DNA from: Mactra quadrangularis
Taxonomy: Eukaryota; Mollusca; Bivalvia; Venerida; Mactridae
Direction: 5' to 3'
Length of the DNA: 64,000 nt
Assembly (NCBI GenBank): GCA_025267735.1
Contig: CM046303.1
Coordinates: forward strand, 34,758,380 to 34,822,379
Every line of letters starts with the position of its first letter. The first letter of the stretch is position 1. The notes under the pieces are model-generated. The model had not been told where the DNA came from and did not search any database. It was given only the letters and a program-made list of their open reading frames with translations. Positions 22,481-32,934 of this stretch are shown one piece after another. The position numbers and the translations under genes are program-made.

Positions 22481-25400
22481 TGTAGCGCCGGGAAATGTCG
22501 CATCGCCGGAAAACGTCATAATCTACGGAAAATGTCGCACCGTCGCCGGGAAATGTCGCAATCTGCTGAAAACGTCGTAAACCCCACTGCCGGTATATGT
22601 CGCATTGTTGACGGGAAATGTCGCAAAAAAAATTGCTGCCGGTATATGTCGTAACATCGACGGGAAATGTCGCAATAATGATTAATATTGCATTTTGATG
22701 ATTTTGAATTTATATGCGATTATAACGATTTTTATTGAATCAAAATGTAAACTCGTTGGTTTAAATGTTTGTAAAATGTTTATTGATTGTGTGATGTGGA
22801 CTTTTTGTTTAATTGAATTTGGGAAATCATAAGTAGCGGATCCAGGATCTCAGATTAGAGGAGGTGTGGCTTTCTGGTTAGAGGGACGTGAGCAGTAAAT
22901 AACCTTTTTTCAACCAGATACACTAGTATGCTTGCAAAGTCAAAGAGTGTTCTACTTGAAATAGATGTTGTGCTTTAATTTTATGTAAAAATATGGTTTT
23001 AAATGGAAATTATGATATAAAACGTTATAAGTGTTTGTCATCAAGGTTGAAAAGTCCGGCACTTTTAGTGGGGGGGGGGGGGGCGGGGAAGGGCGTGCGC
23101 CGGGTGCGCACTGGGTCTCTGAATTCGCTAGTGATCATCCGCATTTGTATAAGATATTAATCAATATTATATCTCTTGTTGCCATATCTCCATATGCAGA
23201 AATTCTTCATAAATGGCCATTAAATGAATAAGATTAATATGTATAGAAAATATAGCCCTTTTTTCATCTTGGAATACCCAAAGAAATATAATTGTTCTAC
23301 ATAAAAACAACACATTATAGTCCGAACGGCTACCGGTAGCTTTAATTCTAGTGCATGTACAACACAACACAACACAACACAACACAACACAACACAACAC
23401 AATACAATACAAGACAATACAAGACAATACTTGTACAAATACTTGTATTTTTTATTTGATCGAAAATTCAATAATATGAACAGTTTATGAACAGTTTTAG
23501 TTTAGCACTTTGATTTTATAAATTTTTGAAAGGTTCGTGAAATACAAGTGTGGACAGAAATGAAGTAAGGTGATTTTCCCGCTAATAATTGACTGAACAT
23601 TCGTTAAAATGAGGGTGAAACCCCCGTTTTGGTACGCAGTATTCAGGCTTGTCTTAGGCCGTACGCAACTTACGCAATACGCAAAGGGTCGTCTTTTAGT
23701 ACGCAGATCTTGAAAAGCAATATTTTTGCATAAAATTCGTGTAATATCTGAAGGAATTTGAAATTGTCATGAAACAAGCAAGATTTGTTTTGTTCAGTAC
23801 TCGGTATCAAAATTTGAGAGCACGCAGAACGCAATGGGGGAAGGGGTTACACCCTCTTAAATTCCGTAACAGCTCTTAACTACTTAAATAAAAAATGAGG
23901 TTCACAGGGAGTTAAGTTATTGTCTTGATCATTGTTTTAATCAAGCAACTGTGATTTTACCACATTTTTGCTAGACACGGATTTTCACTTGCCATGCCTT
24001 TGTTATCGCTAAATATACCAACATTTATATATCAAATTAAAATGTAGAAAAATTACAAACAGATTCTCCAATGTGTTATTTATTGTAACCACATATTTTT
24101 TTAAACATCGCATGAAAGTAACGTTAACATTAAAGCATACGTCAAATTCGGGCGTTGTGACATTTTTGCTAGACACGGGATTTTTTCAACTACACTCTGC
24201 TCAATGCGATATTTACCTTCATTTCTACATAAGTGTAAAAATCATAAAAATTACATTTTGTTCATGTAAAAATCAACACTTCTCTATTATACATGTATCT
24301 GTAAAAGACGATTAAACATATTGAATCGATACCATCAACGGAAATGGGACACACTTTTCGCTCACTTTAATGCTGTGAAATCTTGATAACCGGGTGCTTA
24401 TTTCAGAAACGATTTTGACGTCTGCAGCGGAAATGACGTCAACGTCAAAACACAACTTTTCGCGGATTTTCATCTGTTTTTAATAAAATTTTTCGAGTAA
24501 AAATGATGCGCGCATGTTACGCTGGGACAGGCAAAAACGGCATTGTCGCGCTTCACATATTGAACGACAAATTCCTTACAAACAGTTTATTTCCTTTCAT
24601 TTGAATATCATTGTAATCAGCAGACAATACTCGTTCTTGTGATGTGTAATATGCCAATGTAGATTCATTGTACAAAGTACTATGCCAACAGAAATCGTTG
24701 AAAATACGCGAAAAACGTCATTAGTCGAACACCGTGCGCGACGTCAACGGTGGTGCTGATCATACTAGGATTCTACTATGCTTTTAGTATGGTTAAGCGA
24801 TGATGTGCATATCTTTTGGGTTTCTGAAACGTATTTTACTTTATTTTTCGACATGAAACACGTATAAGTGATTATTTATCTGTCTTTGTTTTAACAAAAA
24901 ACAAATTTAAATGGAAATTGAGCTTGCGTAATTTTTTTCATTTACAGGGATGTTTAACCAATTAGATGTAAAAAGCTGTACTAATGATCGTCATTACAAA
25001 TGATGCTACATTTTAACATTCTAATATTAACGTTTTGAAACAAACTGCACAAGACTGTACGACTATGTTACTGGTATACGCTTTTACTACAATCAATTGA
25101 ATTGTATTTAATTTATAAAGAAGACCTCACCACCAACCTTCCCCGCTGCTGGTACAATTGTGCTGCGTCTACCACGCTCCTTATACGCTTCTACCCTGAT
25201 TCTTGTTTGCTACGATCCTACTACACTTGTTTTGAACATGTCCAAAATAAGCGTGTTAGGAGCGTAGTGCTCCCCGATCATAAAGACACTACCTCGACCC
25301 TACTACGCCTATGAAGACCCAACAAAGCCTCTACTACGATTCGACATGATCGACATTTATAATAATTGCGACATTTCCCGTCGATGTTGCGACATATACC

Positions 25401-25558
25401 GGCAGCGTATATTTTGCGACATTTCCCGTCAACAATGCGACATATGCCGGCAGTGGGGTTTACGACGTTTTCAGCAGATTGCGACATTTCCGGCGACGGT
25501 GCGACATTTTCCGTAGATTATGACGTTTCCCGGCGATGCGACATTTCCCGGCGCTACA
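22481..25558. mobile_element. 3.08-kb DNA element with ~200-bp inverted ends rich in ATGTCGCA
   Basis: The left arm (22,481-~22,690) starts TGTAGCGCCGGGAAATGTCG. The right arm (~25,360-25,558) ends with its mirror image. Within each arm CGGGAAATGTCGCA or a variant recurs about six times, alternating with CCGGTATATGTCG. Such subterminal iteration is typical of transposase binding sites. The interior (22.7-25.3 kb) has no long ORF, so it is non-autonomous. The superfamily is unknown and I found no clear target duplication (flanks GTGAA and GCGGC). Confidence 0.8.
23357..23430. repeat. (ACAAC)n microsatellite
   Basis: Eight or more perfect 5-bp units begin near 23,357 and decay into ACAAT and ACAAG variants. 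A G-homopolymer followed by GC-rich text at about 23,070-23,110 is a separate low-complexity run inside the same element. Confidence 0.9.
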
Positions 25559-26652
25559 GCGGCTCGAATTAAAGCTAAAAATTGTTGTTTATTATTTCTG
25601 CGTTTATTCACTTGGTGTGTTATCACCTGTAATCACGTGGTTTTCTGATATTAAGCTTCAAACTATGTTATTCTAGTGACTTCGATGTTTCCGACATAAC
25701 GCTGAGGCTACTATAACCACGACTTAAGATAAGTGGCTAATTTGTTTAATAAAGTAATCCGCTGTGTCCAAAGACATGGAACTATGTATTTCCAAGTATA
25801 CGCTAATTCTTTCATTCGTGAATGATTATTAATATTTAGAAATGGGAGATCCGGCGTAATGTCATTTTAGCAATAATTCGGATTAAATGGCCACAATCGT
25901 ACTCAAACACTGCGGACCACATACTATTACATGTGTTGGCCTTTTTTTTAAGAGTAATTACGAAATATAATAATACATAAAATAATAAGATAATTATAAG
26001 CATAAGTTTGTCTGTAATTAATGGAATCTTTCATACATGTCGACATACATCAACCTGTTTGTTACGTTTAGACTGAAGCATCAGAAATACTTCAAGTGAC
26101 TTCCGGCATTTCTGAGATTTATGTGTACTGCTTAAACGCTTTATTTGAAAAAAAACTTCTACTCATAAAAATGCATTTTTACATACAATCATTCTTGAAT
26201 GGTTTTTCTGTTATACAGAGTCAGTTTTGATAAATTGTCGAACCAAAATTATTCATATTTTGTAAAAGAAATGTCGGTAAAACGTTATACAGTATGTTTT
26301 CCGTCAGATTCATAAAATAATGGACATTTTTTATTTGGTTTTTTAGTTTTACAAATAAACGCCATCTGATATTTTGCTATCCTGAAAAAAAGTTTGAATC
26401 GTTATTACTCTTTGTATGAGCTATTTATCGGGATTTTCATTTGTAACAATCGCAAAAAGAGGGCGCTTTACAATGACTTCCGTTAGTTTGAAAGTAGATG
26501 GCGCGTAACAACCACTTCCGTTTCCGGAAAACAATTACAAGTGTAGTAGATATGTACCGGAAAATAATTTACCGATACGATGGATGATTTAAACAGATGT
26601 GATTATAAACACTTAATATTAATTTTCGTATATAACCGATATTGTTTTACAG
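25559..26652. other. Non-genic stretch upstream of the 26.7-kb exon
   Basis: No convincing upstream exon was found. A pyrimidine-rich acceptor ends at 26,652. The preceding 1 kb may be intron or 5' flank; I see no TATA box or start codon with support. Confidence 0.4.
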
Positions 26653-27167
26653 GGGAGAATACAGCCCCAAAGCCAAACACGAATGTAAACATCGCCCCCG
26701 TGGCAACCAATCCTGTAAACACCACCAGTGCTCCAAGTGTTCCTTCACCTGGGGTCCACAAGTTTGACCTAGGGTCAGGATATGAGATATTCTTTGACGG
26801 ACGGTTTATTTCTTTTAAACCAATCGCCAATGGTCAAGCAAGTGGAAAGCCAGGAGCTCCACAACCTGGACAAAGTTCCTTAGGGATGCTCCTGAGTGGT
26901 CAAGGTGGGAGCCTAGAATTGACCTTAAATAATAAGACTAAGACCATAGGTGGCGCGGGAGCACCTGGAGCACACGGGGCCGCAGGTTGGGCCGGTGGAC
27001 CCACCACGGAGCCAGCTCTAGGTCCCAGTGATAGAATGAACACAACTGACGTTCCTGAAGAGATTGAAGCACGCCCTGATAAAAGTATTCTTGAGTTACC
27101 GTTTTTGGTTTCTGGAGATCTGAGATTAAGATTTACCGTTCTTGGTTTCTTGAGATCTGAGATTTAG
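26653..27167 (+). CDS. Exon of a low-complexity, probably extracellular host protein
   Basis: Acceptor TTTTACAG ends at 26,652 and the frame is open to TAG at 27,165-27,167. The exon encodes an Asn/Pro/Thr-rich start, a folded-looking middle (HKFDLGSGYEIFFDGRFISF), a Gly/Pro/Gln stretch, a GAGAPGAHGAAGWAGG run, then GPTTEPALGPSDRMNTTDV and EEIEARPDKS. That C-terminal block is nearly identical to the exon at 55,776-56,015 on the other strand (GWA..PTTEPALGP.DR.NTTDVPEEIEARPDKS), so it is conserved protein. After PDKS the paralogue ends in TTV and stop. Here the frame runs into a 37-bp tandem repeat, adding ~24 unrelated residues. Its composition suggests a secreted matrix-type protein, which is inference. 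Upstream exons were not located. The acceptor phase differs from that of the paralogue. Confidence 0.65.
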
Positions 27168-27228
27168 GGTTATTGTTCTTGGTTTTTGGAGATATGAGAT
27201 CTAGAGTTATCGTTCTTGGTTTCTGGGT
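27094..27228. repeat. 37-bp tandem repeat over the end of the exon
   Basis: About 3.6 units containing GTT(A/C)TTGG-type text followed by TTTCTGGAGATCTGAGAT. The period is 37 bp, not a multiple of three, so each unit changes frame. It begins immediately after the conserved PDKS codons. Confidence 0.85.
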
Positions 27229-28121
27229 GCACTAAAACATTATCTTTTGTTCAGTTTGGTTGGGCTCTATTCGTTTTGTTGAAATTTTAATTGCATGTTT
27301 ATTTTGCATCCTCTGTGAGCATTTCTAACATTTGTTTTCTAGTATGAATTAATTTTAACGTCTTTGTTTTCGATGTCTTCATATTTCAATAGGCAAGTTT
27401 TGGGGGAAATATTGAAATGTGACGTCATCGCTTGACTTTAGTGTTTCTAACAAACTATGGTTTCTGTGACGTCATTCATTCACTGTTGGTACGTAGTTGT
27501 TGTTGATAATAAATGATTGGTTGAACTTCTAGGAATTTGGTGGCATATTTCTGTCATCAGATAATCCTATAAAAACAGAACATAATATCAAAAGGCTTGC
27601 AGTAACTTGTCATTGCTTACTAACCAACAGTTGACTAAATCTATGAATATTAGCGTTTGCTAAGAGTTATGCCCCTTACAATTAACAATAGTTAATCCAA
27701 GTAGTGTTTGTAAAATTGATGATAATTCATGCGACAAATGGAGCCACAAAATACATTAATACATGTAAACTTAAAATATATATAAAAAACTTAAATACTC
27801 TAAAAAATCAAAACATCTGATCATGCTGTCAATAATTTTCAGCAAATACCCTTAAGTTCGGGAAGTGATTTGTACTAATAGAAATAAGTTCCTGAGTCAG
27901 GCCAAGTTTTATCATTTATAATCCATGTGTATTGGTATTTTATGTGCATTTTTCTGAACAAATCTAAAAAACAACATCAACATCAAAAACAAACCAAAAA
28001 ACCCTCCTTAATGGTGCATTGTACGTAAATACGTGCAATTTAATTCTTACTTCAATAAGTCTGAAATATTTAAAAGACACTTAACGATGATATTTCATAA
28101 AAGATTTAAGTTTTTTTAGAT
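27229..28121. other. Non-genic AT-rich stretch
   Basis: Nothing recognised. No ORF, repeat pair or element ends found. Confidence 0.5.
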
Positions 28122-28129
28122 CAACTTAC

Positions 28130-28574
28130 TAAGGGCTGTCACGATACGCCAGAAATGTTTCGCGGTATATTGCGATGCACTAGAACCGTATCGCGATACG
28201 TACCACGATATATTGCATTGCTAACAAAAGACAGATTACATTATACTTCTGTCTTAAAGAACTTATGTAACTGTTCAATATTGAAGTATGTTATAGGATT
28301 TTGTTGGGAAAATGCCTGGGGAAAACTGGGCATTTTTAGACTTATGGGTACATTCCGAACGCGTCCAGATCGGTTAAATTCTTTGAACTTAGGCTTTAAT
28401 CGAATGAACCATGGAAACTGACATTTCGCTTCTTTCATTTGGCGAAGGGAAGACTTTTTAAATGAAAATAAAAAGTATCGCGAAATACCGGTACGTTAAA
28501 TTCGTACCGCGGTACGTATTGCCGCAGCTGCATATTGCAATATACCGGTATACCGGTACATCGTGACAGCCGCA
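28130..28574. mobile_element. 445-bp hAT-type MITE
   Basis: The terminal inverted repeat TAAGGGCTGTCACGAT at the left matches TGCGGCTGTCACGAT read inward from the right. The interior is rich in CGCGATAC and CCGGTA palindromes. Flanks CAACTTAC (28,122-28,129) and CAACTTCC (28,575-28,582) agree at seven of eight positions, consistent with the 8-bp duplication of hAT elements. The GGGCTGTCACGATA end is common in hAT MITEs of many animals. Confidence 0.88.
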
Positions 28575-28582
28575 CAACTTCC

Positions 28583-30117
28583 ATAGTCGAGAATATCTTA
28601 TTCAGTTAAGTCAGAAAGTCAGGCGTATATCAAGCGATATCTTTATTCTTTAATACATTTCTTGTCATTCTTAAATCAAATATACCATACTCTGTTCGGT
28701 TTTCATATAGATACTGAACTTTATACGCAACTTGAGAGACTTACACACATACCGTCACTGTACGGTTTTGATATTGTTACTGGACTTTATACTCATCTTG
28801 ACAGACTTATATTATACTGTAAAAAAAATAAATGACTCGTCAAATTAACGTTTATTTTATTGTACCGACATAATTTGACATACTGCACTAAAATAGACGT
28901 TAATTTGCATATTGCCCAAGACGTTCATTTGTATAAAACTGAAAGACGGTGAAATGCGCGCATTTAATGCTTCGTTCAACAAATACAACGGTCTACAAAG
29001 TACAATTTATTTGTTTGTAAAGAATGATTAATTTTCTCATAACTTAAATCACAAAATCACTGAAACGCGGCATAATATTCGTTATTAATGGCGTAACGGC
29101 GATTTGGTTTATATATGTATGTATTCAACTTCCGTCAGTCTGTTAGTGGAATTCGGCTTTTACGGTCAGTGCGTAGATCGTTGGATAGTATAACACCGTA
29201 GCGTAAATTGGTTAAAATAGTAGCCTGTTCAATTACCCTTCAATAACGCCCGCTAATGACGGACATGAGAAAAACGCGAGTTTTATATTTTCAATTACAT
29301 AATGCCGGAATAGTTACTCGATAAGATCGGTGATATTTAGTACCACAGGAATCAGTGAAACAACGGCTTTCTGTTGACATGATTTTTTTCATATATTTAC
29401 GACATAGGTTATTCAAATGTATGAAAAATGAAAAAAAAAAGTGAAAAAACGTCGTGTAACATTGTAACACAAATTACCGCGACTGTACATAAAAAATATG
29501 CAGTAATGTTATTTTCATCAGAATTTTGCGCTAAAACGCTGTACATGTTACCAAACATGACGTCACGTCCGATACTGACCGGAAAAAACAATTGGACGCA
29601 TGATAATGAAATGGAATAAAAAAAGAAGAGGTTAAACCTCGCGTAACTTTTCGAAAAATAACGTCTCAAAATGTCTAAACACAAAGTAGTAAGTATCATT
29701 TTTCTCGTTTTCATTCATTTAATTTCAATAAAAAAAAATTTACGAAATATCAATTTATTCTAATGTCCAGATTTGAAAGATGACCTCTAAATATTTCCAT
29801 ACTAGAAAGTAACACGAGTTTTAGCGTGTGGAGGTTTTTTTTTTCATTTTGTCTTAAAATTTTCTTGCAATCAAAACTTCAAAAGTTCAAACATGAATTT
29901 TAAAAGAATGGCAAAAATTTTCGAAATTTTAAAAAGATTTTAGAAAAATATCATTTTGGTTAAAAAGGCAAATTCAAAAAATTATTGAAAATTATTTAAT
30001 GTAAAAAAAATGTGTATACTTGTGTGTGTGGAGGTAAATTTTCAAAAACACAAAAATAACGTCACGCGTTTGATATTTTTTATTACAGTCAAAAATATAT
30101 TAAAGTTACGACAAAAC
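28583..30117. other. Non-genic stretch
   Basis: No gene recognised. It contains CGCTAATGACGGACAT near 29,253, which recurs at about 60,113, probably a shared fragment of an undescribed repeat. ORFs at 29,409-29,714 and 29,428-29,619 are opposite-strand shadows of each other without family features. Confidence 0.45.
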
Positions 30118-30410
30118 ATAAAACACTGTCTTATTTGAAAATGGAATGTATCATATAATGTGGAATTCACTATACTCACTGTACAGTTCATTTTGTTCAA
30201 CAAAATAGACTGTATGTAGCCTATTCGTATTGTAGTTTTCAAATTTTGTTCATGCCGCGCATGAACAAAATTTCTATTCTAGTTCATTATACCAGTTATT
30301 GGTTGATAGAGACTGTATATAGTGGATTTTGTCCATGCGGCGCATGAACTAAATTTGGACTGGATTTTAGTGTTTAATCCTTAGTGAAGATGTCCCAACA
30401 CATATTTGTA

Positions 30411-30526
30411 AAGGGGCTTCATGAAGTCTCATGTTTATAAGGGTTAAAGGGGCTACATGAATGTTCATGTTTATAAAGGTTAAAGGGGCTACATATAGTC
30501 TCATGTTTATAAATGTTGAAGGGGTT
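30411..30526 (-). repeat. 36-bp minisatellite, about 3 units (left arm)
   Basis: Units of AAAGGGGCTACATGAATG plus TTCATGTTTATAAAGGTT. It has three copies here against about eight in the right arm. A 36-bp unit equals 12 codons, so the overlapping arm ORF keeps its frame whatever the copy number. Confidence 0.9.
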
Positions 30527-30718
30527 AACTACCTTGGTGTCGATGAATTTGAAATTGTAGATGTTTGACAGACTCAGAAATAGTCGACCCGCAACTGCCA
30601 GGAGGCACAGTGTCACGAATATAATGCGACGGGCACAAGTGGTAGTGGAGCCTTGCCCGGCAAACACCCAACGATTCCAAATTGTTATAGCCTGAAAAGA
30701 CGAGGCGTTTCCCTTCAA
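30419..30718 (-). CDS. Arm ORF, left copy: short membrane-segment protein with 12-residue repeats (uncertain)
   Basis: The open frame is nearly identical to the right-arm ORF over about 65 residues. It begins KGNASSFQAITIWNRW, has one hydrophobic segment (IIFVTLCLLAVAGRLF, ~residues 33-48), then a tail made of the minisatellite (consensus SPFNLYKHE.). The nominal start is TTG. The frame extends upstream to a TAG that itself forms part of a possible acceptor (GACGTTAG), so it may be an exon. Conservation between arms could reflect recent arm homogenisation and not selection. Function unknown. Confidence 0.3.
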   Translation of the reverse strand: MKGNASSFQAITIWNRWVFAGQGSTTTCARRIIFVTLCLLAVAGRLFLSLSNIYNFKFIDTKVVNPFNIYKHETICSPFNLYKHEHSCSPFNPYKHETS

Positions 30719-31236
30719 GTCAATATCCAGGCGCTTATGACATGAAGAGTAGGACTAACGTCACCTACATACCTCGCCCGCTCGAAACCAAAGAGTTTAT
30801 TTGATCAAAGAGTGCAAGCGACACAATTTCACCATGATTTTATTTTTTTTATTTTTCATTGTAAGTGGATTAATTGAAGGCAATAAAAGTCAGACACGTA
30901 TAATATGAAAATCGAGTGTTAATTAAAAAAACATGTGTAATTATTTCATCCATAGTCGAGCTTGTCACAAACTAATTCTATTTGATTAATTTGATAATTT
31001 TGTGTCGATTGCACCCATGGTTTTCTAAACGATACCTTATTCTACAGACTATGTTATAGCAACTGCAAGAAAAACAACAATTTATTTCTTTATTCAGTCA
31101 CATACATAGGTAAATTATATAAATTACATGAAAACATACAACATATACCCCACACATTTCCACCCCACATTCTCTTACAATCTGCTCACACGCTCGCATA
31201 TGCTTACATGCGTAAAACACAAACACACACGCACAG

Positions 31237-31285
31237 TTTGTTTGGATTTTACGGCGCACCAACACATAAAGGTCATATCGCGTAC
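31237..31285. mobile_element. 49-bp SINE scrap flanked by 8-bp direct repeats
   Basis: TTTACGGCGCACCAACACAT followed by AAAGGTCATATCGCG resembles the body domain of the local SINEs. ACGCACAG occurs exactly at 31,229-31,236 and 31,286-31,293. The right arm lacks the insertion. The surrounding CA-rich microsatellite raises the chance of coincidental direct repeats. Confidence 0.5.
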
Positions 31286-31487
31286 ACGCACAGGAACACT
31301 CACATAAATATACACTCACACTTGCAATTCATACTTTTCTAGCTTAATCATAAATTTTGAATATCAATATCATAATAGACTCAAATTTATAAAAAAAGTG
31401 GAAAGATTTTTAAAAAATACTGAAATAATTACAGCACATTAGTTTTAATTAAACGAACGGGCGATTAAATTGACTAAGTAGTATACA

Positions 31488-32522
31488 AGTGAGTGAGTGA
31501 GTGAGTGAGTGAGTGAGTGAGTGAGTGAGTGAGTGAGTGAGTGAGTGAGTGAGTGAGTGAGTGAGCGAATGTGCGAGTGAGTGAGCGAGTTGTAAGTGGT
31601 GATAGGATGAGTGAGTAGGTGGTAAGTGAATGAGTGCGTGAGTAAGTGGTAAGTGAATGAGTGAATGAGTAAGTGTTTAGTTATTCAGTGGTAAGTTGGT
31701 GAGTGAATAGGGGTTAGTAATTGAGTGACTGCGTGATTGAGTGTGTGATCAATTATTGATGAGTGAGTGGTATGAGTGTGAGTAAGTAAGTAGTGAGTGA
31801 GTGAGTAAGTGGTAATGACTAAGTGATGAGTGAGTAAGGAAGAAGTCAGCGAATGAGTAAGTGGCAATGAGTGAGTATCAAGTGAATAAGTGGTGAATTA
31901 TTGAGTGAGTGAGTGAGTGGTAAAAGAGTGAGTAAGTAAGTAGTGAGTGAGTGAGTTAGTGGTAATGAGTGAGTGGTGAGTAAGGACGTAATGAACGAAT
32001 GAGTACGTGCTTATGAGTGAGTAGTAAGTAAATAAGTGGTGAATTATTAAGTGAATGAGTGGTGAAAGAAAGAGTGGTGAGTGATTAAGTAAGAATTGAG
32101 TGAGTTAGTGATAATGAGTTAGTGGTAAGGAAGTAAAGACCGAATAAGTAAGTGGTAATTAGTGAGTGTGTGAGTGTGTGAGTGAGTGAGTGAGTGAGTG
32201 GTTAGTAAGTTAGAGGTAAGAGAGTGAGTGAGATGAAAGTTATGAAAGGGTGAGTGAGCAAGTAGTAAGTGAATAAGTTAGTGTGTAAGTGGTAAGTTAT
32301 TGAGTGGTAAGTAATTTTGGTGAGTTAATAAGTGGTTATTGATTGAGTGACTGGGTGATTGAGTGAGTGATTAGTGAATGAGTCAGTGGTGAGTTAGTGG
32401 AAAGTGAGTGAGAAAGTAGCAAGTTAATGATGATTTAGTGAGTAAGTGTTAAATTAGTGAATGAATGAGTGAGTGAGTGGTAAGTAATTGAGTGGTGAGT
32501 GAATGAGTGAGTAAGAGGTAAG
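31488..32522. repeat. (GAGT)n array of the left arm
   Basis: Perfect GAGT units run from about 31,490 to 31,565, then about 950 bp of degenerate GAGT, GGTAA and GAATGAGT derivatives follow. ORFs encoded here (SLTH repeats in complement) are artefacts of the period-4 sequence. Confidence 0.95.
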
Positions 32523-32934
32523 TGACACAAACATACACAACTACATACATATACATACAATTACAGTTACATTTATACATACACAAATAAACACTGATAC
32601 AAAAAAAACACACACACCACACTCCAGCACTCTTACAAGCACAAGCTAGCTAACACATCCAAGCACACCATCACCCACCCCCGCACACAACGATTTTACC
32701 AGAATTTATTATTTCACATGCAGTAAGAAAAGAAATAGACTTCATTTCTGTTGGACAAATCATTTAAAATGAACAGAGATTAGAACAATCACAATAATCA
32801 TAACATAAGTATTCTTTCCTAAGACAGACAGACAGCCATTGAATGTCTGATGTAATCAATTTAATATAATCTGCAGTTTATAAGGTAGTAGATTACACTC
32901 ATATGCCAAAAATAACACTTAATTTTTTTTAAGT

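Larger units (their letters stand above)
30122..32522. repeat. Left inverted arm of the 10.4-kb unit
   Basis: From the outside inward: terminal 19-mer; palindromes ATGCCGCGCATGAACAAAAT and CCATGCGGCGCATGAAC (30,253-30,350); 36-bp minisatellite; the arm ORF; a stretch containing GACAAGCTCGACTATGG (in complement); then the (GAGT)n array. The order matches the right arm exactly. The only clear insertion relative to it is a 49-bp SINE scrap at 31,237. Confidence 0.88.

Noticed and set aside
23167..23471. Minus-strand ORFs with Cys-Val-Val-Leu repeats
   Set aside because: Translation of the (ACAAC)n microsatellite.
25102..25314. Plus-strand 70-codon ORF
   Set aside because: Built on imperfect CTACGA/CCTACTACG-type simple repeats next to the inverted arm; no conserved features.
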